From positions 1 through 64,000 of the forward strand of contig DRGL01000079.1 of NCBI GenBank assembly GCA_011050085.1: DNA of 64,000 bases, given 5' to 3'. The translations under genes and the position numbers were made by a program. Below the pieces are notes generated by a model that saw nothing but the letters and a program-made list of their open reading frames with translations, ran no database searches and was not told where the DNA came from. This DNA is from Pricia antarctica (GTDB lineage Bacteria; Bacteroidota; Bacteroidia; Flavobacteriales; Flavobacteriaceae). Positions 24,262 through 33,290 of the stretch are shown piece by piece (the first letter of the stretch is position 1; each line of letters begins with the position of its first letter).

Positions 24262-25575
24262 TCATTTAGAAAGAGATTTTAGGTTTTTGTCAAACACCCA
24301 TTTATCGGCATACATACCATACACCAAGCCAATTTCATTTTCCTGTACGTAGTTCTCGTCCTTACCGGAGTCGAAATTGACATTATAGACGTATACTTTA
24401 ATACCTTGATCTCGTAATTGAAGCAGCAACTTGGTATTGCTCGCAATGATTCGTCTTGAAACCGCTACATATTTGATGTTATTGACCGCTAGATAAGTTA
24501 ATTTATCCCCTTTGATAGCTAACAAAGGTTCTTGTGATATGATTGTATTAATACCGTTTTGGGAAGCCTCCTCGATGGCAAGTAGACTGAAAAGTTCCAT
24601 AATCAGCCTTTTCGAATCAACAAAGCCTTTGGCAAAGGCAATGGGATCGTTAACCTTATCGGTTATTAATGTTGCATCAGGGTGCGCGGCAAACCAGTCA
24701 TTAACTCCTTCTACATCCAAAGTTTCGTAATCACCGTAAATTTTGTGTTTTTTGAACTCCGCAAGCGTAGGGGGCAGTGTTCCTGTATAATCGGTAAAGC
24801 GCGCCCACATCTTCCAATCGTGTGCGGCAACCAACTTACCATCAGAGGTTTCGATAATATCCAATTCAAATAGCCGGAATCCCTTTTTGTAATTTTCGTC
24901 CAGCGCCTGTTTTGAATTGGTCGATTTGACACCGTTTATTTCCCCGCCCGCATGGGCAATGTAACGATCTATACTAGGCTCGAATTCATATTTTATTTTT
25001 GGGAAGTAGATAGTATTATCGGAAATTTTAGCGGGAACGGTAACTATTTCAGCGATACTCGAATCATCAACTTCTTCGGAAATGAGACCATCTAAATTAT
25101 GCATGACATAGGCTTGCCTGTTTTTTATACTAGAAAGCTTTACAAATGACATTTCTAGAAGTGCGGCAGTTTGTCCATTTAAATTTTGTGCCGCCGAATC
25201 ATGAACCAACATGGCGAATTTTGCCTTGTTATCTATCATACGTTTTAAAATAGCTACCAGCTCGATGGCAGCCTCTGCGCTGGAATGGGTATCGAAAGTA
25301 CGGTATTCGATTTTTTCGCTCGTATTGAAATGGATTAGCGTTAAACCGCGTTCGGTTTGCTCCGATACGTCTCCCACTGAGAAGCTACTCCTTTCCTGAG
25401 CAGTAAAGCTATAACTATACAACTCAAGTTGCCGTGCAATATTTGGAGACTCGCTGGCGGGTAGGAGGGTAGCGTGCGTATAGGCAAGAATGCGATTTGT
25501 GGCACCTATACTTATAATAGTAAATAACAAATAGATGGAATACTTAAATTTTAAATTTCGATTACTTAGGTTCAT
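24262..25575 (-). CDS. ILEI/FAM3-like domain fused to glycerophosphodiester phosphodiesterase
   Basis: A 437-residue exported protein. An N-terminal hydrophobic segment (about 13-31) acts as signal or anchor. Residues about 50-155 match the ILEI/PANDER (interleukin-like EMT inducer, FAM3) fold: RGLTLIHFNTSEKIEYRTFD, then SSAEAAIELVAILKRMI and FAMLVHDSAAQNL. From about 190 a GDPD TIM barrel follows, with H198 in IAHAGG, E227 and D229 in FELDI, and H242-D243 in AAHDW, the full catalytic set (HAG replaces the common HRG). It should cleave glycerophosphodiesters. It is convergent with the polysaccharide operon, whose LtaS-like enzyme may create exactly such bonds. The ILEI domain, found in animal FAM3 and POMGNT1, may bind glycan. 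Confidence 0.75.
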   Translation of the reverse strand: MNLSNRNLKFKYSIYLLFTIISIGATNRILAYTHATLLPASESPNIARQLELYSYSFTAQERSSFSVGDVSEQTERGLTLIHFNTSEKIEYRTFDTHSSAEAAIELVAILKRMIDNKAKFAMLVHDSAAQNLNGQTAALLEMSFVKLSSIKNRQAYVMHNLDGLISEEVDDSSIAEIVTVPAKISDNTIYFPKIKYEFEPSIDRYIAHAGGEINGVKSTNSKQALDENYKKGFRLFELDIIETSDGKLVAAHDWKMWARFTDYTGTLPPTLAEFKKHKIYGDYETLDVEGVNDWFAAHPDATLITDKVNDPIAFAKGFVDSKRLIMELFSLLAIEEASQNGINTIISQEPLLAIKGDKLTYLAVNNIKYVAVSRRIIASNTKLLLQLRDQGIKVYVYNVNFDSGKDENYVQENEIGLVYGMYADKWVFDKNLKSLSK

Positions 25576-25858
25576 ATTTAGGTGGTGTATTAGGCTATAC
25601 TATTAACGTAGTCAATATGGCCTTATTGTCGCAAAGGTGGGTTAGTGGCTTGGGAATGATTCTCAAAGCTTTTATCCAGGGGCTAAGAATTTCGCCCTAA
25701 AAACACTCCTTAACAGGTTTTACAACAAAATATTAGGGTTACACCACAATTAATTGTGTTGATGAAGCTTTATAAATAAGTTTACTTCATCAAACAATTA
25801 CAGCGACCCAAATCGCTTTCGAAATTTAACTGAATCCATTAATTTAACCTGCAATTTT
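25576..25858. promoter_or_regulatory. divergent spacer with a palindrome and a leader hairpin before the micropeptide genes
   Basis: A perfect 14-base palindrome CACAATTAATTGTG lies at 25745-25758. Immediately after it is a 9-base inverted repeat, TTGATGAAG (25759-25767) with CTTCATCAA (25785-25793), around a 17-base loop. They end 66 bases before the first micropeptide ATG and could be an operator plus a leader stem-loop. No T-run follows, so it is not a standard terminator. Confidence 0.4.
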
Positions 25859-25957
25859 ATGCTTTACGACACCTACGGAGAAGAGTACCTAGCCTTCTTA
25901 CAAGACCTCAACGAAATCCTAAGTCTAAACGAATTGGTAGAGTTGGATTACATGTAG
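25859..25957 (+). CDS. acidic micropeptide 1 (32 residues), paralogue of the next gene
   Basis: An ATG-TAG frame of 32 codons. The peptide has eight acidic and no basic residues, and its C-terminal two thirds aligns without gaps to the next micropeptide: EYLAFLQDLNEILSLNEL against DYLNFIATLNDILSNEEI. The shared pattern is Y-L-x-F-[LI]-x-x-L-N-[DE]-I-L-S-x-x-E-[LI]-x-x-L-x-Y. The match is at the protein level while the DNA differs, which argues for selection on the peptide. No transmembrane segment, cysteine or signal peptide is present. Function unknown: a RiPP precursor-like peptide, a regulatory helix or a small protein-interaction peptide are all open. Confidence 0.6.
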   Translation: MLYDTYGEEYLAFLQDLNEILSLNELVELDYM

Positions 25958-26014
25958 ATCCCAATACCAAACAAAGTCCCAAACCCAAATCCCCAATCTT
26001 TAATACCTACTATT

Positions 26015-26116
26015 ATGGCAAATCAAAATAAGGAAAACACAGATTACCTAAATTTTATCGCAACCTTAAATGATATTCTTTCGAATGAGGAAATCGGAAA
26101 ATTAAGTTATTCCTAA
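26015..26116 (+). CDS. micropeptide 2 (33 residues), paralogue of the preceding gene
   Basis: An ATG-TAA frame of 33 codons, 57 bases downstream of micropeptide 1. A polar head, MANQNKENTD, precedes the shared YLNFIATLNDILSNEEIGKL segment. The two have different heads and nearly the same amphipathic core. A terminator follows at 26181, so both are probably on one short transcript. No modification enzyme or transporter gene is nearby, which weakens a simple RiPP reading. Confidence 0.6.
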   Translation: MANQNKENTDYLNFIATLNDILSNEEIGKLSYS

Positions 26117-26180
26117 ACTTTTAATGTTCTAGTGTTTTAGTGTTTTAATGTTTATTTGTTTTAGTGAATTAGTTGTTCAT

Positions 26181-26210
26181 AAAGGAGACCTTGACCGGGT
26201 CTCCTTTTGT
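26181..26210 (+). terminator. rho-independent terminator of the micropeptide transcript
   Basis: A 10-base perfect stem AAAGGAGACC/GGTCTCCTTT (26181-26190 with 26198-26207) encloses a 7-base loop and runs into TTTTGT. Its presence after two tiny genes supports a real transcript there. Confidence 0.82.
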
Positions 26211-26909
26211 ATTTAGTACAAACCTTTCAATATTCGCTGCAGGTACGCTAACCTGATATCATAATAGCGGCCTTAGCTAAAGAACCTGTTATCAATTCTT
26301 CCGTTTCAATAAATTTCTAGTGGGTTACCGTATCTCAAAACAGTATGAGACGCAATTCAACTAAAGACCGTATTTCTAAAATCAGATTAAGATATTGCAA
26401 GCTTATGGCAGGGAAATTGGCTAACTATTAGGCCATATGCAAAGTTTTAGCAGAATTTGTAAAATCAGATGCCTCCTCCGAATCTTTTTAGAAAAATTCT
26501 GATGGATTCTTGCTAGTAAATACTGTAAATAGATTTTAAAGATGAGGAACCTCTCAATCAAGACGAGTTTAAATGCAAATTAAAGCAATATGCCCTATCA
26601 TGGTTCACCAAAGAAAAATTAAAGATGCTATGTACTACTTAGCGTCCCAACTTCTAGCTATTCATTTTGGATAACGTCACTGCAAATGCTTTTATAGCAC
26701 TAATTTGAACTACGTTTCGAATAGCATGTTGCTTTGGCCACTGCTCATTAACGCTTAAGGACCATAGTAGTTTTGGACTGACCCACAGGAATAAAATGTT
26801 ATCGACTCTGTGGAATGACCGATGATCTTCCTGTACAAAAACCTAGCCCCATATTAAAAGTACAGCATACAAATTGCGAACATGGTTTTAAATTCCATTT
26901 TGGAAAATG
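26211..26909. other. 700-base stretch without a recognised gene
   Basis: All frames are broken by stops; the longest ATG frames are under about 30 codons (one begins at 26345) and show no motif. No inverted repeat with a T-run and no tandem array were seen. It may be the residue of decayed accessory DNA next to the orphan tssD. Confidence 0.4.
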
Positions 26910-27299
26910 CTAGACACCCCAAGTATTGTTAAAGACCATATCCCCGATTTTGAGGCTCTTTGCGGAGATTACAATTCGGTTCTGTAACGGAGAATCATCT
27001 ATGGCATCAAATTCAACCTCAAGGTTGACACAATAGGCCTTTTCAAATATCACTTCCTGTAATTTTGAAAGCGCGTCTCGCTTATAGAAAACAATGCTTC
27101 CGTTCTTTGTTTGGTCTGGCGAGGACATCCAGTGTAGCAAATCGTAACCACCGTCTGCCTCAATGGTGGCCATAATGCGCCCGCCCAGAGGTCTTGCAGA
27201 AGGTTTTCCCGTTCCATCAACAGGCTGTTCAAAGTTATAGAGACAATGCAATACATTATACTGTTTTCCGTCTACGATGAGTTTTGCTAAAAAAGACAT
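26910..27299 (-). CDS. tssD: orphan type VI secretion tube protein TssD (Hcp)
   Basis: A 129-residue protein of the Bacteroidota Hcp/TssD family that stacks as hexameric rings to form the inner tube of a T6SS needle. It begins MSFLAKLIVDGKQYNVLHC, typical of this family; the GGRIMATIE segment, a central YDLLHWM and the late IVISAKSLKIGD strand also match. There is no signal peptide. No other T6SS gene (sheath, baseplate, ClpV, membrane complex) lies in the window, so this is an orphan copy: a secreted adaptor, an evolved effector carrier, or a spare tube subunit for a T6SS coded elsewhere. It is flanked by 700 empty bases on one side and rpoD on the other. Confidence 0.82.
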   Translation of the reverse strand: MSFLAKLIVDGKQYNVLHCLYNFEQPVDGTGKPSARPLGGRIMATIEADGGYDLLHWMSSPDQTKNGSIVFYKRDALSKLQEVIFEKAYCVNLEVEFDAIDDSPLQNRIVISAKSLKIGDMVFNNTWGV

Positions 27300-27447
27300 A
27301 TTGAAGTTGGGTTAATAGGTTAAAGGGGATAGCTATGTAAGAAATATATATTTAGGGATAATCTTTTTGCGTGCCAATAGCCAATCCAATCCAATCCAAG
27401 AGTATTGGGCACATGGACATATAACGTTTCAAGAGTGGATTTCATAT

Positions 27448-27481
27448 AAAAAGGGAGGCCATTTTCAGGTCCTCCCTTTTT
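27448..27481 (-). terminator. terminator between rpoD and tssD
   Basis: A 9-base stem AAAGGGAGG (27450-27458) with CCTCCCTTT (27471-27479) plus an inner GC extension. It has A-runs and T-runs on both sides and lies 93 bases after the rpoD stop, so it can serve rpoD on the minus strand. Confidence 0.78.
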
Positions 27482-27573
27482 GTAAATATTATATCACTAT
27501 ATACTTTGGACTAAAACAACTGCTTTTGAATCAATATTAATACATTGTAGCGTATTGAGGCCCAACTAGCAAA

Positions 27574-28437
27574 TTAACCCAAATACGTCTTCAAAAGTTT
27601 GCTTCTGGAATTGTGACGTAATTTCCGAATGGCTTTTTCACGAATTTGTCTCACCCTTTCACGCGTAAGGTCAAAAGTCTGTCCGATTTCGGCAAGCGTC
27701 ATCGACTGTTGGTCACCTATACCATAGTAAAGTTTTACAACGTCGGCTTCTCTTGGCGATAAGGTCTCCAAAGCACGATTGATTTCCGTATTCAACGACT
27801 GTTGCATTAACAGTTTGTCAGGCCTAGGTGATTCACCGGACCGTAATACGTCATAAAGGTTTGAATCTTCTCCTTCCCGTAACGGTGCATCCATGGATAC
27901 GTGGCGACCCGAATTTTTGATGGATTGCTTTACCTCACTAACCGTCATCTCCAACTCTTTGGCAATTTCCTCAGCGGATGGGGGCCGCTCATGGGCCTGC
28001 TCCAGATACGAAAACGTCTTTTTAATTTTATTGATTGAGCCGATTTTGTTCAATGGTAGTCGAACTACCCGCGACTGCTCGGCAAGGGCTTGAAGAATTG
28101 ATTGTCGAATCCACCATACGGCATAGGAAATAAATTTGAATCCCCGTGTTTCGTCGAAACGTTTGGCCGCTTTCACCAAACCTAAATTCCCTTCATTAAT
28201 CAAATCCGGTAGCTTAAGACCTTGGTTTTGGTACTGCTTGGCTACGGAAACCACAAAACGCAAGTTGGCAGTAGTCAGTTTCTCAAGGGCTAACTGATCA
28301 CCGGCACGAATTTTTTGGGCCAGTTCCACTTCTTCAGCTGCATTGATAAGATCAATTTTACTAATATCTTGCAAGTACTTATCCAATGATTTGGATTCGC
28401 GATTGGTGACTTGCTTGATAATCTTTAGTTGCCTCAT
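27574..28437 (-). CDS. rpoD: housekeeping RNA polymerase sigma factor (sigma-70/RpoD)
   Basis: 287 residues from the ATG at 28437, which gives [22 protein letters not shown], the start usual in Bacteroidota; a 12-codon upstream extension is unlikely. Region 1.2 ([14 protein letters not shown]), region 2 ([22 protein letters not shown], then [15 protein letters not shown]), region 3 and region 4 with the HTH ([20 protein letters not shown]) are complete; region 1.1 is absent. It directs RNA polymerase to the TTTG/TAnnTTTG promoters of this phylum. Confidence 0.96.
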   Translation of the reverse strand: MRQLKIIKQVTNRESKSLDKYLQDISKIDLINAAEEVELAQKIRAGDQLALEKLTTANLRFVVSVAKQYQNQGLKLPDLINEGNLGLVKAAKRFDETRGFKFISYAVWWIRQSILQALAEQSRVVRLPLNKIGSINKIKKTFSYLEQAHERPPSAEEIAKELEMTVSEVKQSIKNSGRHVSMDAPLREGEDSNLYDVLRSGESPRPDKLLMQQSLNTEINRALETLSPREADVVKLYYGIGDQQSMTLAEIGQTFDLTRERVRQIREKAIRKLRHNSRSKLLKTYLG

Positions 28438-28693
28438 ATGTACATAACGATTTTGGGTTCTACAAGCATACATAATACCGCTTATTTCTGTCTTTTCCTA
28501 AAGGTTGTGGGAATTCTTATACATTAATTATAAATTTTAAATATTTTTTGGGCAAATGACCGGAATCCTTATAATTTTGGCGAATTTTACCCGATTACTT
28601 CAAGGTTGAATAGGATAAAACCACAAAAACTACTATAATTTTACGGAGATTATAAGTTTCTTTGTTTTAAGAACAAGAAAGTATTCCTTACCT

Positions 28694-29203
28694 ATGAGCA
28701 AACGTAAACTCAAAAAATACCTTTCGGAATTGAGAAAGGGCGACCTTGAAGACCAGTTGCTCGACCTTTACATACGATTTCCCATGGTCAAGGAATACTA
28801 TGACTTTATTTTCAATCCCAAGGAAGATAAGCTGCTTCAAGAAGCGCGAACCAAAATTTCGAACGAATACTTTCCCTTAAAGCGAAGAAAGGCAAAAGCA
28901 AGGCGTTCGGTAGCCCAGAAATACATCAAACATTTTATAAAGCTTGGCGTTGACCCGCACATTGTTGCCGATGTAATGCTTTTTAATCTTGAAATTGCAC
29001 AAACCTACGCTCGGGGAAAAAATATACCGGATGCCTTTTTTAAAAGTATGCTAAACTCTTTCGATCAAGCGGTACATTACATTTCGTTACAGGGATTACT
29101 CAATGACTTTAAGGAAAGAATTTTAAAGGTCTACGAAGAGACCCAAGAACAGGAGTGGTTGTTCGGGGAAGGTTTCTCAAGGGTACTCGATGGTATTGAT
29201 TAA
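28694..29203 (+). CDS. DUF6155-like helical protein
   Basis: A 169-residue soluble, basic, helical protein starting KRKLKKYLSELRKGDLEDQLLDLY. I believe it belongs to the DUF6155 family seen in Flavobacteriaceae; its role is unknown. There is no signal peptide or membrane segment. A TAATTTTG box at 28572-28579 could be its promoter, giving a leader of about 100 bases. It is divergent from rpoD. Confidence 0.7.
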   Translation: MSKRKLKKYLSELRKGDLEDQLLDLYIRFPMVKEYYDFIFNPKEDKLLQEARTKISNEYFPLKRRKAKARRSVAQKYIKHFIKLGVDPHIVADVMLFNLEIAQTYARGKNIPDAFFKSMLNSFDQAVHYISLQGLLNDFKERILKVYEETQEQEWLFGEGFSRVLDGID

Positions 29204-29270
29204 CACGGATGATAGAACAGTAAGGCTTTTCTTATCCATTGAAATAAATTCGCAAATCACAATTTAAATT

Positions 29271-30200
29271 ATGGCTCTAGTAATTATTCGACAAGATGGA
29301 AAAATAGATTTTTGGAAAGAAGCCCTCAAATCACAATCCCCCGATTTGGAAATTTTCAGCTATTATGAAGATCATCCAAAAGAAGACATTGTAATGGCCT
29401 TGATATGGAAACACCCGGAAGGTAGTCTATCTGCGTATCCCAATTTAAAATTGATAGCTTCCACTGGAGCTGGGGTAGATTTTATTTTCGAAGACCCCAC
29501 TAGGCCAAAAGGCATTCCAATTACCCGTATTGTTGATACAAAATTAGCCGATGATATGTCAGAACATGTGCTTGCGGTCATCCTAGCGCACTTAAAGAAT
29601 TTGGATACCTATAAATTGCAACAGACGCGGGGTATTTGGAATCCGATGAACTACAGTCGCATAGCTGATTTTAAGGTGGGGATTATGGGTCTAGGAGAGC
29701 TGGGCAGTGTCTTGGCCAATGATTTGGTCCGTTTCGGTTTTAGGGTCCAAGGCTGGTCCAACTCTCGAAAATCTATTGACCATATTGACAGTTTTACAGG
29801 GGAAGGGGAGTTATCGGATTTTTTGTCGTCCACAGAAATCCTTGTATGTCTTTTGCCTTTAACGGATAAAACGATAGGAATATTAAATGCGTCCCTATTT
29901 AAAAAACTTCCAAAAAATGCTTTTGTAATCAATGTGGCCCGTGGTGGTCATTTAGTGGATGAAGATTTGATAACCATGTTGGACAACGGACACCTTTCAG
30001 GCGCGGGACTCGTTGTGTATCATCAAGAACCTTTGCCAGAATCGCATCCTTTTTGGAAACATGAAAAAATACATATGACACCCCATCATGCGAGCGTATC
30101 CGATCCACAATCGGTCATACCACAGATTTTGGAAAATTATCGAAGAGTACTGAACGATAAGCCTTTACTAAATGAAATTTCTTTGGATAAAGGCTATTAG
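29271..30200 (+). CDS. glyoxylate/hydroxypyruvate reductase A-like dehydrogenase
   Basis: A 309-residue D-isomer-specific 2-hydroxyacid dehydrogenase of the GhrA branch. The NAD(P) loop GIMGLGELGSVLA (GxGxxG), the catalytic Arg in NVARGGHLVDE, Glu in VVYHQEPLP and His in TPHHASVS are all present. It reduces glyoxylate or hydroxypyruvate with NADPH. Context gives no further hint about the substrate. Confidence 0.9.
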   Translation: MALVIIRQDGKIDFWKEALKSQSPDLEIFSYYEDHPKEDIVMALIWKHPEGSLSAYPNLKLIASTGAGVDFIFEDPTRPKGIPITRIVDTKLADDMSEHVLAVILAHLKNLDTYKLQQTRGIWNPMNYSRIADFKVGIMGLGELGSVLANDLVRFGFRVQGWSNSRKSIDHIDSFTGEGELSDFLSSTEILVCLLPLTDKTIGILNASLFKKLPKNAFVINVARGGHLVDEDLITMLDNGHLSGAGLVVYHQEPLPESHPFWKHEKIHMTPHHASVSDPQSVIPQILENYRRVLNDKPLLNEISLDKGY

Positions 30201-30323
30201 CGCAAATTCATACATTCAAAAGTTTAACTGTCAGATACATTTTTCTACCATTAGTAGAACTATTTTAGTGAACGGCAGATTGTAATTCCAGTTAATAAAT
30301 TTCGCACAAACGCAAATTTCCTT

Positions 30324-30331
30324 TAGTTTTG
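30324..30331 (+). promoter_or_regulatory. Bacteroidota -7 box for the helicase gene
   Basis: TAGTTTTG matches TAnnTTTG exactly, 64 bases before the TTG start. The -33 region reads TTTCG rather than TTTG. Confidence 0.45.
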
Positions 30332-30349
30332 CAAAATTGAACTTTTACC

Positions 30350-30370
30350 AAGGCGTGTTCGCACGCCCTT
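30350..30370 (+). promoter_or_regulatory. UUCG-capped hairpin in the helicase leader
   Basis: A stem GGCGTG/CACGCC with a TTCG tetraloop (30352-30367), flanked by AA and CTT, lies about 25 bases before the start codon and just after the predicted transcription start. It is followed by CTTTTAC, so it might also act as a weak attenuator. Confidence 0.5.
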
Positions 30371-30395
30371 TTACTGAACTAAATCTGAAACCTAC

Positions 30396-31904
30396 TTGAA
30401 GATAAAGCAAGACAATAGCGAAAAAACCCTTTACGATTATCAGGAGGAGGACTTGAACACGATATTTGATCACCTAAAGGAAACTTCGAACGGCAATCTT
30501 TTATATCAACTGCCCACCGGTGGGGGTAAAACAGTAGTCTTCTCGGAGATTGCCCGGCGTTATATAGAAAAGACCGGTAAAAAAGTGGTGGTGCTAACCC
30601 ACCGTATCGAGCTTAGCCGCCAAACCTCAAAGATGCTCCGGGGTTTTGGGGTTAAGAACAAAATCATCAATAGCGAGGTCAAGGAATTGAGCGACCAAGA
30701 CGACTTCATGTGTTTTGTTGCCATGGTCGAGACCTTGAACAACCGGCTACAAGAGGAAAAAGTAAAGATTAAGGAAATCGGCCTTGTTATAATCGATGAG
30801 GCGCATTACAATTCCTTCCGAAAGCTATTTAAGTTTTTTAAAAATTCCACCATACTGGGTGTTACGGCCACTCCCCTGAGTTCCAACATCAAACTACCGA
30901 TGAAGGACAATTATCAAAAATTGATTGTGGGGGAGTCTATCGAAGCTTTGATCAACAAGAAATTCTTGGCCAAGGCCGATGTCTATAATTATGATGTCAG
31001 CCTTCAGGGCCTAAAATTGGGTATTAATGGCGATTATACCGTTAAATCTTCCGATGAACTATACGGCAACCATAGTATGTTGGGCAAGCTTTTGGCCGCC
31101 TACAGGGAAATTGCAGAGGGCACAAAGACCCTAATTTTCAACAATGGTATAAATACATCGAGATACGTCTATGAAACCTTTAAAAAAGCGGGCTATAATG
31201 TGCGCCATCTCGATAACAAGAACAATGCTACCGAGCGAAAAGAGATTCTAAAGTGGTTTTCCGAAACACCGGATGCCATTTTAAGTTCAGTTAGTATTCT
31301 GACTACCGGTTTCGATGAGCCTACCGTTGAAACTATTATGCTCAATCGGGCAACAAGGTCGTTGACCCTCTATTTTCAAATGATCGGTCGGGGTTCACGT
31401 ATTCTGCCGGATAAGGACAAATTTACGGTTGTCGATTTAGGTAACAATGTGGCCCGTTTCGGTATGTGGAACGCCCCCATCGATTGGCAGGAAATATTCC
31501 ATTTCCCCGATTTTTATCTTGATAATATCAAGAACGATGAGGATATCGAACGGGAATTCGTTTATGAAATGCCTGCGGCGCTCAGGGAAAAGTTCAAAAA
31601 TTCCACAAACATTGAATTTGATATTAAAGCTGAATACAAACAAGTGTTCGCACAGGGCCTTAAGTCTAAGATCGTGCTGGAACGGAGTATCGAGCAACAC
31701 GCCGAAATTTGTGTAGAGAATTCAGAGGATGTTTTCGATGCCCGTATTTTGGCCAAAGAGCTTAAGGAAGAAATCGCGTATAGGGTGCGCCAATATTCGT
31801 ATTGTATCATGAACAATACAAAAAATTACAAGGAATGGCTCGAGGAAGACTACCAACGCAAGTTACGTTCAAGTATCTCTCAGCGGTTTGCGGCTAAAAT
31901 GTAA
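30396..31904 (+). CDS. superfamily 2 DEAD/DEAH-box helicase
   Basis: A 502-residue SF2 helicase related to RadD/UvrB-like and type I restriction helicases. Motif I is LPTGGGKT (39-46), motif II DEAH, motif III VTATP, and motif VI QMIGRGSR; the Q-motif-like YDYQEEDL precedes motif I. The start is TTG, with no better ATG nearby. It probably remodels nucleic acid during repair or RNA metabolism; the C-terminal 130 residues have no recognised domain. It is followed 32 bases later by aroC, so co-transcription is possible. Confidence 0.88.
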   Translation: MKIKQDNSEKTLYDYQEEDLNTIFDHLKETSNGNLLYQLPTGGGKTVVFSEIARRYIEKTGKKVVVLTHRIELSRQTSKMLRGFGVKNKIINSEVKELSDQDDFMCFVAMVETLNNRLQEEKVKIKEIGLVIIDEAHYNSFRKLFKFFKNSTILGVTATPLSSNIKLPMKDNYQKLIVGESIEALINKKFLAKADVYNYDVSLQGLKLGINGDYTVKSSDELYGNHSMLGKLLAAYREIAEGTKTLIFNNGINTSRYVYETFKKAGYNVRHLDNKNNATERKEILKWFSETPDAILSSVSILTTGFDEPTVETIMLNRATRSLTLYFQMIGRGSRILPDKDKFTVVDLGNNVARFGMWNAPIDWQEIFHFPDFYLDNIKNDEDIEREFVYEMPAALREKFKNSTNIEFDIKAEYKQVFAQGLKSKIVLERSIEQHAEICVENSEDVFDARILAKELKEEIAYRVRQYSYCIMNNTKNYKEWLEEDYQRKLRSSISQRFAAKM

Positions 31905-31936
31905 AACAAATAGACAGCAACTTTTAATCACTACAC

Positions 31937-33004
31937 ATGGCGGGGAACACCTTCGGAAATCTTTTTAAACTTACCACTTTTGGTGAATCACACGGGGTGG
32001 CTATCGGAGGTGTTTTAGATGGATGTCCCTCGGGCATTGAAATCGATCTTGAAGCCATTCAAAACGAGCTTGACCGCAGAAAACCTGGGCAATCAGCCAT
32101 AGTGACCCAGCGGAAAGAACCGGATACGGTTGAATTCTATTCCGGCATCTTTGAAGGAAAAACTACGGGTACGCCTATTGGTTTTGCCATTCATAACACG
32201 AATCAAAAATCGCATGACTACTCCCATATCAAAGATTCGTACCGGCCCTCACATGCCGATTATGTGTATGACCAGAAATACGGATTTCGCGATTATCGAG
32301 GTGGTGGACGTAGTTCGGCACGTGAAACGGCTAGTAGGGTAGTAGCTGGGGCAATTGCGAAGCAGTTTTTACCTGAAATAAAAATCAATGCCTTTGTTTC
32401 ACAAGTGGGAAAAATGAGGCTCGAAATTCCCTATCAGCAGCTTGATTTCGCTATGACGGAATTAAATCCCGTACGTTGTCCGCATCCCGAAACGGCCGCT
32501 AAAATGGAAGAATACATTAAGTCGGTGCGTAAAGAAGGGGATACCATTGGCGGTATCATTACCTGCGTGGCGCAAAATGTTCCGGTCGGTTTGGGTGAAC
32601 CCGTATTTGATAAGCTTCATGCGGAGTTGGGAAAGGCCATGCTATCGATTAATGCCGTTAAAGGTTTTGAATACGGAAGTGGGTTCGAAGGTGTTCAGAT
32701 GAAAGGTAGCGAGCATAACGACCAGTTCAACCAGGATGCAAGCACCAAGACGAATTATAGTGGTGGTATTCAAGGTGGTATAAGTAATGGCATGGATATT
32801 TACTTCAATGTAGCATTCAAGCCGGTAGCTACAGTAATACAGTCTTATGAAACCATCGATAAAGAAGGTAATAAGGTTACTACAAAAGGAAAAGGTCGAC
32901 ACGATCCTTGTGTAGTACCCCGAGCCGTACCGATTGTTGAGGCGATGACCGCATTGGTTTTGGCAGATTATATGTTATTGAATCGAACCATCCGCGTTAA
33001 GTAA
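31937..33004 (+). CDS. aroC: chorismate synthase
   Basis: A 355-residue enzyme that catalyses the last shikimate step, EPSP to chorismate, with reduced FMN. The signatures TTFGESHG (13-20), [11 protein letters not shown] and the closing [14 protein letters not shown]-type segment (here [18 protein letters not shown]) are present. It is full length, cytosolic and tetrameric in the family. Confidence 0.97.
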   Translation: MAGNTFGNLFKLTTFGESHGVAIGGVLDGCPSGIEIDLEAIQNELDRRKPGQSAIVTQRKEPDTVEFYSGIFEGKTTGTPIGFAIHNTNQKSHDYSHIKDSYRPSHADYVYDQKYGFRDYRGGGRSSARETASRVVAGAIAKQFLPEIKINAFVSQVGKMRLEIPYQQLDFAMTELNPVRCPHPETAAKMEEYIKSVRKEGDTIGGIITCVAQNVPVGLGEPVFDKLHAELGKAMLSINAVKGFEYGSGFEGVQMKGSEHNDQFNQDASTKTNYSGGIQGGISNGMDIYFNVAFKPVATVIQSYETIDKEGNKVTTKGKGRHDPCVVPRAVPIVEAMTALVLADYMLLNRTIRVK

Positions 33005-33290
33005 AAGTTTTTCAGACTTTTTACCATTTAGAGCTGTTGATTGGTCCCCATTTTTTTTAGTGAATGGGGTAAAACTCAAAGACTCGAATTTCTAGGGTAT
33101 AAATAGCATTTGGCCTCAACCTACTAATTGTAAATTATCAAAATAGCAATCCTAAACCTATCAATTTCTCATTTTAAAAGGTATCCAAAATCGGGAATCC
33201 TAAAATACTTCGTCGTGAGGTGAAACTTAAATCATCCCCATCCGTTTCCTTCCAAAAAACAGTATCTTTCAATCCTAAACCAACTTTACT
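33005..33290. other. intergenic region before the symporter gene
   Basis: A 286-base spacer. It holds a 7-base stem CCCCATT/AATGGGG (33046-33052 with 33063-33069) with no T-run after it, and TATCTTTC at 33263-33270, 20 bases before the symporter ATG, as a possible -7 box. No small gene was seen. Confidence 0.35.

Noticed and set aside
25859-26116. Type I toxin or RiPP precursor pair.
   Set aside because: The peptides are acidic, have no membrane segment or cysteine, and no antisense RNA, maturase or transporter is next to them. RiPP remains possible but unsupported.
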